NCBI GenBank assembly: GCA_002361355.1
Contig: DESQ01000033.1
Coordinates: 115,561 to 179,560 of the forward strand
Source: Lachnospiraceae bacterium UBA3310
GTDB taxonomy: Bacteria; Bacillota; Clostridia; Lachnospirales; Lachnospiraceae
Direction of reading: 5' to 3'
DNA: 64,000 bases
The notes under the pieces were generated by a model. It did not search any database and was not told the DNA's origin. It saw nothing but the letters and a program-made list of their open reading frames with translations. A program made the translations under genes and the position numbers. Positions 43,216 to 51,805 of the stretch are shown here, piece after piece. The first letter of the stretch is position 1. Each line of letters begins with the position of its first letter.

Positions 43216-44007
43216 ATGAGTGAAGTGATTGTCGTCACGTCAGGGAAAGGCGGGGTGGGAAAGACCACCACCTCTGCAAACGTTGGAACAGGTCTGGCAG
43301 CCATGGGGAAGAAGGTCATTCTGATTGACACGGATATCGGCCTTCGCAATCTGGATGTGGTGATGGGACTGGAAAACAGGATTGTCTATAATCTGGTGGA
43401 TGTGGTGGAGGGAAACTGCCGCATCAAACAGGCAATTATACGGGACAAGCGTTATCCGACCCTGTTTCTTCTGCCGTCAGCGCAGACAAAGGATAAGAGT
43501 GCGGTGAACCCCTCCCAGATGGTGCGTATGATCAGCCATCTGCGGGATCAGTTTGACTACATCATTCTGGACTGCCCTGCAGGCATCGAGCAGGGGTTCC
43601 AGAATGCCATTGCGGGCGCTGACAGGGCGCTTGTGGTGACGACACCGGAGGTTTCCGCCATCCGGGATGCAGACAGGATCATCGGCCTTCTGGAGGCCAA
43701 TGAGATACATAGGATGGATCTGATCATCAACCGAATCAGGCAGGATATGATCAGGCGCGGCGACATGATGTCCTCGGAGGATGTGGTGGATATTCTGTCA
43801 CTGCCGCTGATCGGGAGAGTGCCGGACGATGAGAATGTGGTGATAGCCACAAATCAGGGAGAACCGCTTGTGGGGAGCAATACGCTGGCGGGGAAGGCAT
43901 ACCAGAATATTTGTTACCGTGTGATGGGCGAGGAAGTTCCGTTTTTGGATTTTGACAGGAATGTTTCGTTCTGGACTAAGGTAACCGGTATTTTCCATAA
44001 AGGTTAG
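43216..44007 (+). CDS. minD: Septum site-determining ATPase MinD
   Basis: The 263-residue product has the deviant Walker A SGKGGVGKTTTSANVG, the DTDIGLRNLDV switch I and DCPAGIEQGFQNA. MinD cycles on the membrane through an amphipathic C-terminal helix (VSFWTKVTGIFHKG) and recruits MinC; MinE stimulates its ATPase. GGAGGATTTGCT precedes the ATG. A stem-loop region separates it from minC. Confidence 0.96.
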   Translation: MSEVIVVTSGKGGVGKTTTSANVGTGLAAMGKKVILIDTDIGLRNLDVVMGLENRIVYNLVDVVEGNCRIKQAIIRDKRYPTLFLLPSAQTKDKSAVNPSQMVRMISHLRDQFDYIILDCPAGIEQGFQNAIAGADRALVVTTPEVSAIRDADRIIGLLEANEIHRMDLIINRIRQDMIRRGDMMSSEDVVDILSLPLIGRVPDDENVVIATNQGEPLVGSNTLAGKAYQNICYRVMGEEVPFLDFDRNVSFWTKVTGIFHKG

Positions 44008-44018
44008 GGGGGATCAGG

Positions 44019-44282
44019 GTGTTTAAAAATCTGTTAAAACGGAAAAGTTCCAGGGAGATAGCCAGGGATCGGCTGAAAATCCTGCTTATTTCCGACAGGG
44101 TAAACTGCTCTCAGGAGATGATGGAAATGATTAAAAACGATATCGCCAAAGTGATATCCAAGTACATGAAGATAGATGCCAAGAGTATGGAGATCCAGAT
44201 CACACAGACAAACGGCAAGGGACACGGGATTAAAAATCCTACGCTTTACGCGAACATACCGATTTTAGATTTAAAACAATAA
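44019..44282 (+). CDS. minE: Cell division topological specificity factor MinE
   Basis: The 87-residue product has an N-terminal amphipathic part (MFKNLLKRKSSREIARDRLK), the MinD-interacting strand ILLISDRVNCS and the C-terminal dimer domain DIAKVISKYMKI. The start is GTG at 44019 with AGGGGGGATCAGG upstream. It follows minD by 11 bases. Presence of MinE instead of only DivIVA suggests oscillating Min control. Confidence 0.92.
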   Translation: MFKNLLKRKSSREIARDRLKILLISDRVNCSQEMMEMIKNDIAKVISKYMKIDAKSMEIQITQTNGKGHGIKNPTLYANIPILDLKQ

Positions 44283-44288
44283 CTGATA

Positions 44289-44328
44289 GAGCAAAGCTCG
44301 ATCGCGAGGACTGCCTGCGGCAGCCTCG
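44289..44328 (+). promoter_or_regulatory. Stem-loop element before rodA
   Basis: GAGC, AAA, GCTC (44289-44299), then CGAGG, A bulge, CTGCC, TGC loop, GGCAG, CCTCG (44305-44328). CTCG (44297-44300) can also pair with CGAG (44305-44308). The ribosome site GGAGAGG follows directly. Confidence 0.5.
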
Positions 44329-44345
44329 GTGGAGAGGAAAAAGAA

Positions 44346-45491
44346 ATGTTAAAGCACTATCACATCAGGGATTATGACTTTAAACTGATTATTCTGGTGG
44401 TGGCGATCACCATCATCGGCGTTCTGGCTATTGGCAGCGCCAAGGAATCTTTGCAGTCAAGACAGCTTGCGGGGGCTGTTTTTGGCTTTTTCCTGATGCT
44501 GGTGATATCTCTGTTTGACTATTCCGTGCTTCTTAGGTTTTACTGGATCATGTATGCGGCTAACATTGTTCTTTTATGGCTGGTGCGGGTGGTAGGCGTG
44601 GAAGCCGGCGGCGCGCAGAGATGGCTAAATCTTTTCGGCATCCAGTTCCAACCATCGGAGACGGCTAAAATACTATTGATTTTATTTTATGCACAGTTTA
44701 TCATGAAACATAAGGAAGAGATGGGAACTCTCCGGATTGTGGGAAGCTGCGTGGCGTTGTTTGTGCCATCGATCTATCTGATCCTTAAGCAGCCGGATCT
44801 TTCCACCAGTATCATGGTGGTGCTTCTCTTCTGTGTGGTGATGTTCGTGGGTGGCGTGAGCTGGAAGTATGTGATTCTGGCAATTTCTGTGGCAGTGCCT
44901 GCCTTTATCATTGCGCTGACGCTGATTTTACAGCCGGAGCAGGAAATTATCGAAGACTTCCAGCAGCGGCGTATTCTGGCGTGGCTCTATCCGGATGAAT
45001 ATTCCACCACAGAGGCGTACCAGCAGACCAATTCCAAAATGGCCATCGGTTCAGGCATGCTTTACGGCAAGGGCTACAATACAAACGAGATCAGTTCCGT
45101 GAAAAACGGCAATTTTATCTCGGAGGCGGAGACGGACTTCATCTATGCGGTAATCGGAGAAGAATTCGGTTTTGTCGGCGGCTGTGCCGTAATTGTGCTG
45201 TTGATTTTCATCTCAATAGAATGTATTATGGTAGCAAGGAAGGCAAAAGATTTAGCCGGTACAATCATTGCGGCGGGGGTTGCGGTGCTGGTCGGCTTTC
45301 AGGGTATGCTGAATATTGCGGTGGCTACCGGGGCAAGCCCGAACACGGGGATTCCGCTTCCTTTTGTAAGTTACGGGCTCACTTCACTTGTGAGTCTCTA
45401 CATCGGAATCGGTTTTGTACTGAATGTACGACTACAATGTAAAAACGACAGGGGTGTTAGCAAAAATGAATATCGCATTGATCGCACATGA
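44346..45491 (+). CDS. rodA: SEDS peptidoglycan polymerase RodA
   Basis: The 381-residue membrane protein has about ten helices and SEDS hallmarks: GGAQRWLNLFGIQFQPSE near residue 100, the extracellular EAETDFIYAVIGEEFGFVGG, and NTGIPLPFVSYGLTS near the C-terminus. It polymerises glycan strands with the PBP2 encoded upstream. It lies behind minE and a stem-loop element, and its end overlaps mgsA by 26 bases. Confidence 0.92.
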   Translation: MLKHYHIRDYDFKLIILVVAITIIGVLAIGSAKESLQSRQLAGAVFGFFLMLVISLFDYSVLLRFYWIMYAANIVLLWLVRVVGVEAGGAQRWLNLFGIQFQPSETAKILLILFYAQFIMKHKEEMGTLRIVGSCVALFVPSIYLILKQPDLSTSIMVVLLFCVVMFVGGVSWKYVILAISVAVPAFIIALTLILQPEQEIIEDFQQRRILAWLYPDEYSTTEAYQQTNSKMAIGSGMLYGKGYNTNEISSVKNGNFISEAETDFIYAVIGEEFGFVGGCAVIVLLIFISIECIMVARKAKDLAGTIIAAGVAVLVGFQGMLNIAVATGASPNTGIPLPFVSYGLTSLVSLYIGIGFVLNVRLQCKNDRGVSKNEYRIDRT

Positions 45492-45861
45492 TGCAAAGAA
45501 AAAACTGATGCAGAATTTCTGCATCGCTTATCGGGGAATTTTGAGTAAAAACGAGCTTTATGCGACGGGAACGACCGGAAGGCTGATTGAGGAAGTGACG
45601 AATCTGAGTATCCACAAGTATCTGGCGGGTCACCTGGGCGGCGCGCAGCAGATCGGCGCGCAGATTGAGCACAACCAGATTGATCTGGTGATTTTCTTAA
45701 GAGATCCGCTCTATCCGAAGTCCCATGAGCCGGATGTCAATAATGTGGTCATGCTCTGTGACAGGCATAATATTCCTCTCGCCACGAATCTGGCGTCCGC
45801 GGAGCTTTTGATCAAATCTCTCGACAGAGGAGACCTTGAGTGGCGTGAAATGTATAAGTGA
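45466..45861 (+). CDS. mgsA: Methylglyoxal synthase
   Basis: The 131-residue enzyme converts dihydroxyacetone phosphate to methylglyoxal and phosphate. Family motifs are NIALIAHDAKKKLM, ATGTTGRLIEE, the GGAQQIGAQI phosphate loop, IFLRDPLYPKSHEPDV and NIPLATNLASAE. The ATG at 45466 has AGGGG 11 bases upstream and overlaps rodA; the open frame extends farther but the conserved domain starts here. The minCDE-rodA-mgsA order is common in Clostridia. Confidence 0.94.
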   Translation: MNIALIAHDAKKKLMQNFCIAYRGILSKNELYATGTTGRLIEEVTNLSIHKYLAGHLGGAQQIGAQIEHNQIDLVIFLRDPLYPKSHEPDVNNVVMLCDRHNIPLATNLASAELLIKSLDRGDLEWREMYK

Positions 45862-46855
45862 TCAACGAAAAAATATAGGAAAGCGTTGTGCCCTTCTGTT
45901 GGCGGTATCCCTTGTGCTTACGGGCTGCGGCAGCACAAAGTACGACATGCCTTACAAAGAGCAGGGAAGCGTCAGCAGCTACCAGCTTTTTAATATCGCG
46001 AACAGGGAGACGATAGAGCCCTTCGCGAAGGATCTTTGCGTGACGGCAAAGGATGTGACGGCGGGCGGGCCGGACTTACAGCAGGTGGGGGCGGCGGCGC
46101 TCTTTGACACAAAGGATCTGGAGACGCTGTATGCGAAAAATGCGCATAACCAGATGAACCCGGCCAGCCTGACGAAGGTTATGACGGCGCTTGTGGCGTT
46201 GAAGTACGGTTCCCCGGACGATGTTTACACGGCCTCGGAGAATGTGCTTGTCACGGAATCGGGCGCGGTGCTCTGCGGCATAAAACCGGGAGATAAGATG
46301 ACGCTGGATCAGGCGTTACATGCGCTGTTAATCTATTCCGGTAATGACGTTGCCATTCTGATTGCGGAGGGAGTTTCCGCTTCCGTGAACGGGGGCGCAG
46401 GCTCTGTGGAGGAATTTGTGGCGCTTATGAATCAGGAGGCGCAGGAGATCGGCGCTACCAACTGCCATTTCATGAATCCAAACGGCCTGACGGAGGAAGG
46501 GCATTATGTAACCGCCTATGATCTCTATCTGATTTTTCAGGAGGCTTTGAAATACGAGCTGTTCAACCAGATCATACAGATGAATTCCTACAGCACTGTC
46601 TATACGGCGGCTGATGGTTCTGAAAAGGCGTTGGAGATGGAGACTTCGAATCTCTTTCTGCGGGGAACCTATGAGACGCCTGCGAATGTGACTGTGGTGG
46701 GCGGAAAGACCGGCACTACCAACGCGGCAGGGCATTGCCTGGTGCTGCTTTCCAGAGATAAAAACGGGGCTTCCTATATCTCGGTTATTATGAAGGACGA
46801 GTCCCGGGACGGGCTGTATACAGACATGAGTGATTTGCTGTCCATCATCAAATAA
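45836..46855 (+). CDS. D-alanyl-D-alanine carboxypeptidase lipoprotein
   Basis: The product, up to 339 residues, has a signal peptide with lipobox LVLTGCGS and a serine D,D-carboxypeptidase (S11) domain: SLTKVMTAL, SGNDVAILI and the KTGTTNAAG motif. It trims pentapeptide side chains of peptidoglycan. The start is uncertain: TTG 45836 has GAGGAG only three bases away, and GTG 45845 is an alternative; both overlap mgsA. It ends the wall cluster before a new promoter. Confidence 0.88.
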   Translation: MSGVKCISDQRKNIGKRCALLLAVSLVLTGCGSTKYDMPYKEQGSVSSYQLFNIANRETIEPFAKDLCVTAKDVTAGGPDLQQVGAAALFDTKDLETLYAKNAHNQMNPASLTKVMTALVALKYGSPDDVYTASENVLVTESGAVLCGIKPGDKMTLDQALHALLIYSGNDVAILIAEGVSASVNGGAGSVEEFVALMNQEAQEIGATNCHFMNPNGLTEEGHYVTAYDLYLIFQEALKYELFNQIIQMNSYSTVYTAADGSEKALEMETSNLFLRGTYETPANVTVVGGKTGTTNAAGHCLVLLSRDKNGASYISVIMKDESRDGLYTDMSDLLSIIK

Positions 46856-46860
46856 GGTAG

Positions 46861-46889
46861 TTGTTTTTTCAAGTGGATTCCTGTATAAT
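46861..46889 (+). promoter_or_regulatory. Promoter of the P-loop hypothetical gene
   Basis: TTGTTT (46861-46866), 17 bases, TATAAT (46884-46889). The gene's AGGAGGGTATCGAC and ATG follow. Confidence 0.6.
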
Positions 46890-46933
46890 TGGGAATAGGG
46901 AAGTTTAATATTTTACAGTAGGAGGGTATCGAC

Positions 46934-47353
46934 ATGGTTCAGTTTATTGTAGGCAGGGAAGGAAAGGGAAAGACCAAGCATTTACTGGATAAAGTAAATA
47001 CGGAGATCAAGGATGTACAGGGCAATGTCGTGTATCTGGACAAGAGCACAAAACATATGTTTGAGTTAAATAATAAGATCAGGCTTATTGACGTGTCCGA
47101 GTATCTGGTGACGGACAGCGATGAGTTTATCGGTTTTATCTGCGGTATTATCTCGCAGGATCACGATTTACAGCAGATGTATTTTGACAGCTTCTTAAAA
47201 ATCGCATGTATGGAAGCGGATGAGCTGGAGAAAGTGATTGACAAGATTGAGAAAATCAGTGAGAAGTTCCACGTAGATTTTGTGATCAGCGTATCGCGTG
47301 ATGAGAGTGAGCTTCCCGAAAACATGCGTAAAAATGTTATCGTATCCCTCTGA
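46934..47353 (+). CDS. Small P-loop protein of unknown function
   Basis: The 139-residue product begins VQFIVGREGKGKTKHLLD. G7, G10, G12, K13 and T14 match a GxxGxGKT Walker A, and the start resembles the N-terminus of AddB nucleases. No second ATPase motif is clear; the remaining part is helical with a possible Walker B-like strand VDFVISVSRDESE. Homologues seem to be frequent in Lachnospiraceae, where some are labelled PilT-like without evidence. It has its own promoter and terminator. Confidence 0.7.
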   Translation: MVQFIVGREGKGKTKHLLDKVNTEIKDVQGNVVYLDKSTKHMFELNNKIRLIDVSEYLVTDSDEFIGFICGIISQDHDLQQMYFDSFLKIACMEADELEKVIDKIEKISEKFHVDFVISVSRDESELPENMRKNVIVSL

Positions 47354-47383
47354 TATGTACATAATCTATATAGACAATGCCAT

Positions 47384-47409
47384 AAAACCTCGGAGGTTTC
47401 CGGGGTTTT
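47384..47409 (+). terminator. Terminator of the P-loop gene
   Basis: AAAACCTCGGA (47384-47394) pairs with TCCGGGGTTTT (47399-47409), with one T-G pair and a four-base loop; the T-rich arm ends the hairpin. Confidence 0.75.
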
Positions 47410-47448
47410 ATTACATAGAAAAGACGGGGAAGTAAGAGGAGCAGATTT

Positions 47449-48846
47449 TTGGCAGACAATCGAAACAAGATAACTAAATACAGAAAACCTGTCAATCTGA
47501 ATATTGGCATGATGGTTTTTGCTGTGATTCTTGTCTATGTGGTGATCTGCGTGATCATGTATTTTCGGACAGATCATATCGTCCGCTATAGCGTACAGGA
47601 GGGGTCACTTACCTCAAACAGCATTTACACGGGAATCGCCCTCAGGGAGGAGAAGGTGGTGACAGGGCAGGATGCCGGCTACGTCAATTACTTTGCCAGA
47701 GAGGGTGAGCGCACGGCGGTGGGAGATCTCGTCTATACGGTGGATGAAACCGGACGGCTTTCCGATTATATCAATGCGGGATCAAACGGGGAAAATTCGC
47801 TTTCCGACAGCGATCTGTCCCAGCTTAAGACGGATATCACATCCTTCATACACGGCTTTGACAGGAAGCAGTTCGACGAGGTGTACAATTTCCGGCATAA
47901 TATGGAAAGTATGGCTGTCAAGCTGGCAAACTACAATATTTTGGAGAACGCGGACGCCTTAAACGACGCCTCCGGCACGGTGCTCATCAATTACCGCCTC
48001 GCGGTGGACAGCGGTATCGTCCTCTATTTTACGGATGGTTATGAGAACCTGAAACTGGAGGACATGACGAAGGAACTTTTTGACGAGGAGAACTACGAGA
48101 GAAATTATCTTGTAAATAACGGGCTTGTTGCCGCGGGAGATCCTGTCTACAAGCTGTCCACAGGGGAAGACTGGTCTGTTGTCATTCAGGTGGACAAGGA
48201 ACTGGCAGACAGGCTTGTGAATGATGAAAAATATGTGGAGGTGCGTTTCTTAAAGAATCAGTACACGGCTTGGGGACAGGCGGCGGAGTACACCAACGAG
48301 GCAGGTGATACCTTTGTATCCCTCACCTTTACCAATTCCATGATTACCTTCTGCACAGACCGCTTCCTTGATATTGAACTTTTGCTGGACGAGGAGACAG
48401 GTTTAAAAATCCCCAATTCCGCCATTGTGACAAAAGAGTTCTTTATCGTGCCGAAATCTTATGTGACAAAGGGCGGCAGCAACGGAAACGACGGTGTGCT
48501 GTTGGAGACATACAACGAGGAGGGCGAGGCGACCACGCAGTTTGTGGAGACGGAGATTTATGAGGAGACGGAGACGGAATATTATCTGGACGATTCCACG
48601 CTCCGCGCTGGAAATTACATTGTCATGCCGGAGACCGGGGAAAAATTTGCGGTGGGTAAAACCGGGTCTTTGCAGGGCGTATATAATATCAATAAGGGAT
48701 ATGCGGATTTTAAGCAGATCAGTATCCTTTATGACAATGACGAATATTCCGTGGTGAAGTCCAACACGACTTACGGCCTGAATGTGTACGATTATATTGT
48801 GTTGAACGCCGATTTGGTGAAGGACAACCAGTTTATTTACGAGTGA
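47449..48846 (+). CDS. HlyD-like membrane-anchored protein
   Basis: The 465-residue protein has one membrane helix (about 22-41) and a large extracytoplasmic part resembling HlyD-family adaptor proteins: a beta-domain near VVTGQDAGYVNYFAREGERTAV, a helical hairpin region and a long beta-rich end. The start is TTG at 47449 with GAGGAGCAGATT. No ABC or MFS partner is adjacent; instead it precedes yggS and sepF, a clostridial arrangement, so its role may be division- or envelope-linked rather than efflux. Confidence 0.75.
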   Translation: MADNRNKITKYRKPVNLNIGMMVFAVILVYVVICVIMYFRTDHIVRYSVQEGSLTSNSIYTGIALREEKVVTGQDAGYVNYFAREGERTAVGDLVYTVDETGRLSDYINAGSNGENSLSDSDLSQLKTDITSFIHGFDRKQFDEVYNFRHNMESMAVKLANYNILENADALNDASGTVLINYRLAVDSGIVLYFTDGYENLKLEDMTKELFDEENYERNYLVNNGLVAAGDPVYKLSTGEDWSVVIQVDKELADRLVNDEKYVEVRFLKNQYTAWGQAAEYTNEAGDTFVSLTFTNSMITFCTDRFLDIELLLDEETGLKIPNSAIVTKEFFIVPKSYVTKGGSNGNDGVLLETYNEEGEATTQFVETEIYEETETEYYLDDSTLRAGNYIVMPETGEKFAVGKTGSLQGVYNINKGYADFKQISILYDNDEYSVVKSNTTYGLNVYDYIVLNADLVKDNQFIYE

Positions 48847-48856
48847 GGTTAGAGCG

Positions 48857-49555
48857 ATGGGAATCAGAGAGAATCTGGACACGGTGAAGAGCCGTATGGA
48901 GAATGCCTGTAAGGTTTGCGGGCGGGATACTTCGGAGGTGAAACTGGTCGCGGTGAGTAAGACGAAACCTCTTGCCGCTCTGGAGGAAGCCTACGCTTAC
49001 GGCTGCCGTGACTTCGGGGAAAACAAGGTGCAGGAACTGGTGGACAAGTACGAAGCCCTGCCGAAAGACATCCGGTGGCACATGATCGGGCATTTACAGC
49101 GCAACAAGGTAAAATACATTGTGGATAAGGTTTTTTTGATTCATAGCGTGGACTCTCTGAGACTGGCACAGGAGATCGAGAAAGAGGCGGCGAAAAAGGA
49201 AATAACGGTTAATATTCTGGTGGAAGTGAATGTGGCAGAGGAAGAGAGCAAGTTCGGAACGACCTCCGGGGAGGCCTGCCTGTTGGTGGAAGAAATTGCT
49301 AAATTACCCCATGTCCGGGTCAGAGGATTGATGACAATAGCACCATATGTAGAGGTTTCGGAAGAAAACAGACGATATTTTGAAAAATTAAAGCAAATTT
49401 ATGTTGACATAATACATAAAAACATTGATAATGTTTTTATGGAGGAACTTTCTATGGGAATGACCGGAGACTATGAAGTCGCGATTACAGAAGGCGCGAC
49501 CTACATCAGAGTCGGTACCGGTATATTTGGAGAGAGAGAATATACGGTGATTTAA
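48857..49555 (+). CDS. YggS family PLP-binding protein
   Basis: The 232-residue product has the PLP lysine in VKLVAVSKTKP (about residue 36), FGENKVQELVDK, the WHMIGHLQRNKVKYI motif and the final GMTGDYEVAITEGATYIRVGTGIFG. Members bind PLP and keep amino-acid and cofactor balance without a clear catalytic activity. It stands 38 bases before sepF, a common pairing. Confidence 0.92.
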   Translation: MGIRENLDTVKSRMENACKVCGRDTSEVKLVAVSKTKPLAALEEAYAYGCRDFGENKVQELVDKYEALPKDIRWHMIGHLQRNKVKYIVDKVFLIHSVDSLRLAQEIEKEAAKKEITVNILVEVNVAEEESKFGTTSGEACLLVEEIAKLPHVRVRGLMTIAPYVEVSEENRRYFEKLKQIYVDIIHKNIDNVFMEELSMGMTGDYEVAITEGATYIRVGTGIFGEREYTVI

Positions 49556-49593
49556 ATTTACATAAAATCAATGCGTAGATGGAGGATTTTGCA

Positions 49594-50088
49594 ATGGGTG
49601 TTATGGACAAGTTTATCAGCGCCATGAAATTGAGCGAAGAAGAGGACGACGGTTACTACGACGACGATTTTTATGATGATGAGCCTGAATCGGCGCGTAA
49701 ATCCGTTCCTTCAAAAGATACGGAATCCGGTGAGGAGGATAAAGTTCGTAAGTTGACCCCGAAGGTGACGCCCCTTCGTCAGACTAAAAAGATGGGCGCC
49801 GGCATGGAGGTTTGTGTGATCAAACCGACTACGGTGGAGGATGCGAGAGAGATCACGGAAACGCTTCTGGCGAACAGGACAGTGGTTCTGAATCTGGAGG
49901 GCCTGGATGTGGATATCGCACAGCGGATTATTGATTTCACTTCCGGTTCCTGTTTCGCGATGTCAGGTAATCTGCAGAAGATATCACATTACATATTCAT
50001 TATCACGCCGGCCAGCGTAGATATATCCGGCGACTTCCAGGATATCCTGTCAGGCTCCTTCGATGTGCCGATTGACAACGGATTTTAA
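49594..50088 (+). CDS. sepF: Cell division protein SepF
   Basis: SepF links FtsZ to the membrane. The 164-residue product has an amphipathic N-terminus MGVMDKFISAMKLSEEE, an acidic linker and the C-terminal beta-rich domain with MEVCVIKPTTVEDAREI, NRTVVLNLEGLDVDIAQRI and CFAMSGNLQKIS. The ATG at 49594 has GGAGG eight bases upstream; the ATG at 49579 would add five residues. A strong terminator follows. Confidence 0.92.
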   Translation: MGVMDKFISAMKLSEEEDDGYYDDDFYDDEPESARKSVPSKDTESGEEDKVRKLTPKVTPLRQTKKMGAGMEVCVIKPTTVEDAREITETLLANRTVVLNLEGLDVDIAQRIIDFTSGSCFAMSGNLQKISHYIFIITPASVDISGDFQDILSGSFDVPIDNGF

Positions 50089-50091
50089 ATC

Positions 50092-50121
50092 GAGCAGGGG
50101 TTTAGCCCCTGTTCTTTTTTT
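50092..50121 (+). terminator. Intrinsic terminator after sepF
   Basis: GAGCAGGGG (50092-50100), loop TTTAG, CCCCTGTTC (50106-50114), then TTTTTTT. Nine pairs including one G-T. Confidence 0.85.
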
Positions 50122-50170
50122 CTATGCGCGAGTTTGCGAGTGAAAATGAAAAAACACAGGAGAAGAAACC

Positions 50171-51280
50171 ATGGCGAATCGAATGACTATTAACTATGAG
50201 AAAAAACCTTGTTATGATATCGTGTTTGCGAGGGATTTCAGTTTGCTTACCGATGAACTTTCGGCTTTTGGGGTGGAAGGGCGCCGAGTGGCGGTCATCT
50301 GCGACAGCAATACGGAGCAGCTTTTCGGGGAAGAAGTGAAAACCCTCCTTTCGGGTAGCTGCAAAGAGGTGATTCTGCATGCTTTTCCCGCAGGGGAAGC
50401 GCATAAGACGCTGGACACGGTGAAGGATATCTATAAGAGGCTGATTGAGGAGAAATTTGACAGGAAAGATTTGCTTTTAGCGCTGGGCGGCGGCGTGGTG
50501 GGCGATATCACCGGTTACGCGGCGGCTACTTATCTGCGCGGCATCGACTTTATCCAAATCCCCACAACCCTGATTGCCCAGTCGGACAGCAGCATCGGTG
50601 GGAAGACAGGGGTGGATTTCGACGGCTATAAGAACATGGTGGGGGCATTTTATATGCCAAAGCTGGTCTATATGAATATCGGGACGCTTAAACGTCTGGA
50701 TGACAGACAGTTCTATGCGGGCTTTGCCGAGGTGATGAAGCACGGGCTGATTAAGGATGCGGCATTTTACGAGTGGCTGTTAGACCATATGTACGAGATT
50801 CATGACCGGGACATGGATGTCCTGGAGGAGATGGTGATGAGAAGCTGCAGCGTCAAGAAACTTGTGGTGGAGAAAGATCCGACAGAAAAGGGGGATCGGG
50901 CGCTTTTGAATTTCGGCCATACCATCGGCCACGCCATCGAGAAGGCGAAAAATTTCGAGATGATGCACGGGGAATGTATTGCCCTCGGCATGGTGGCGGC
51001 TGCTTTCATCGCATGGAAACGGGAGAGTATCTCCATGGAGGAATACTACGAAGTGCGGGATATGTTCGTTCCGTTTCATCTGCCGATCAGCATCGACGAT
51101 ATTGATCCGGAGGAAATACTTGCGCTGACCAAGTCGGACAAGAAGATGGACGCAGGGCAGATTAAGTTTGTGCTGTTGAAAAAAGTAGGCAAGGCTTATG
51201 TGGACAGAACCGTTACCGACGAGGAAATTGTGCAGGCAGTGAAAGAAATTTGTTTCAGTGAAGAGGATAGGAAGGAATGA
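50171..51280 (+). CDS. aroB: 3-dehydroquinate synthase
   Basis: AroB makes 3-dehydroquinate from DAHP in the shikimate path, using NAD and a divalent metal. The 369-residue product has LLALGGGVVGDITGYAAATYLRG, PTTLIAQSDSSIGGKTGVD, KNMVGAFY, the metal site GFAEVMKHGLI and the NFGHTIGHAIE motif. AGGAGAAGAAACC precedes the ATG. It overlaps lspA by 4 bases; no other aro genes are near. Confidence 0.96.
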   Translation: MANRMTINYEKKPCYDIVFARDFSLLTDELSAFGVEGRRVAVICDSNTEQLFGEEVKTLLSGSCKEVILHAFPAGEAHKTLDTVKDIYKRLIEEKFDRKDLLLALGGGVVGDITGYAAATYLRGIDFIQIPTTLIAQSDSSIGGKTGVDFDGYKNMVGAFYMPKLVYMNIGTLKRLDDRQFYAGFAEVMKHGLIKDAAFYEWLLDHMYEIHDRDMDVLEEMVMRSCSVKKLVVEKDPTEKGDRALLNFGHTIGHAIEKAKNFEMMHGECIALGMVAAAFIAWKRESISMEEYYEVRDMFVPFHLPISIDDIDPEEILALTKSDKKMDAGQIKFVLLKKVGKAYVDRTVTDEEIVQAVKEICFSEEDRKE

Positions 51281-51804
51281 GCATAAAGAAAAAGCTTTTT
51301 CTGCTTCTGGATCTCATGATGATCGCCGGGCTTATTTTTTTCGATCAGTACACCAAACATTGGGCGGTAGTTTTTTTGAAAGATAAACCGGCATATAACC
51401 TGATCAACGGGATTCTGGAGCTCAATTATCTGGAAAATCAGGGCGCGGCATTCGGTGTGCTCCCCAACCAGAAAATCTTTTTCATTTTTGTTGCAGTGGT
51501 GATTTTGTCTGCGGTCGGTTATGTGCTCATCAAGCTGCCGGATCACAAAAAGTACACGATCCTGCATTTTCTGTTCAGCCTGATCGTGGCAGGCTCTATC
51601 GGCAATATGATAGACAGGGTGCGCTACGACTATGTGGTGGATTTTATCTATTTCGTGCGCATCAATTTCCCGATTTTTAATGTGGCGGATATCTATGCCA
51701 CAGTCTCCGCTGTGATTCTGTTATTTCTGCTTCTGTTTGTCTACAAGGAAAAGGATTTATACTTTATCAGCTTTAAACAGAAGCGTTACCGGGAGTACCA
51801 TTAG
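51277..51804 (+). CDS. lspA: Lipoprotein signal peptidase LspA
   Basis: The 175-residue membrane enzyme cleaves signal peptides from prolipoproteins. It has four helices and the catalytic aspartates D113 in GNMIDRVR and D138 in FNVADIYA, plus the ENQGAAFG motif. The start overlaps the aroB stop and the stop is one base before the next ATG, so aroB-lspA-rluD are coupled. Confidence 0.95.
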   Translation: MSIKKKLFLLLDLMMIAGLIFFDQYTKHWAVVFLKDKPAYNLINGILELNYLENQGAAFGVLPNQKIFFIFVAVVILSAVGYVLIKLPDHKKYTILHFLFSLIVAGSIGNMIDRVRYDYVVDFIYFVRINFPIFNVADIYATVSAVILLFLLLFVYKEKDLYFISFKQKRYREYH

Positions 51805-51805
51805 T

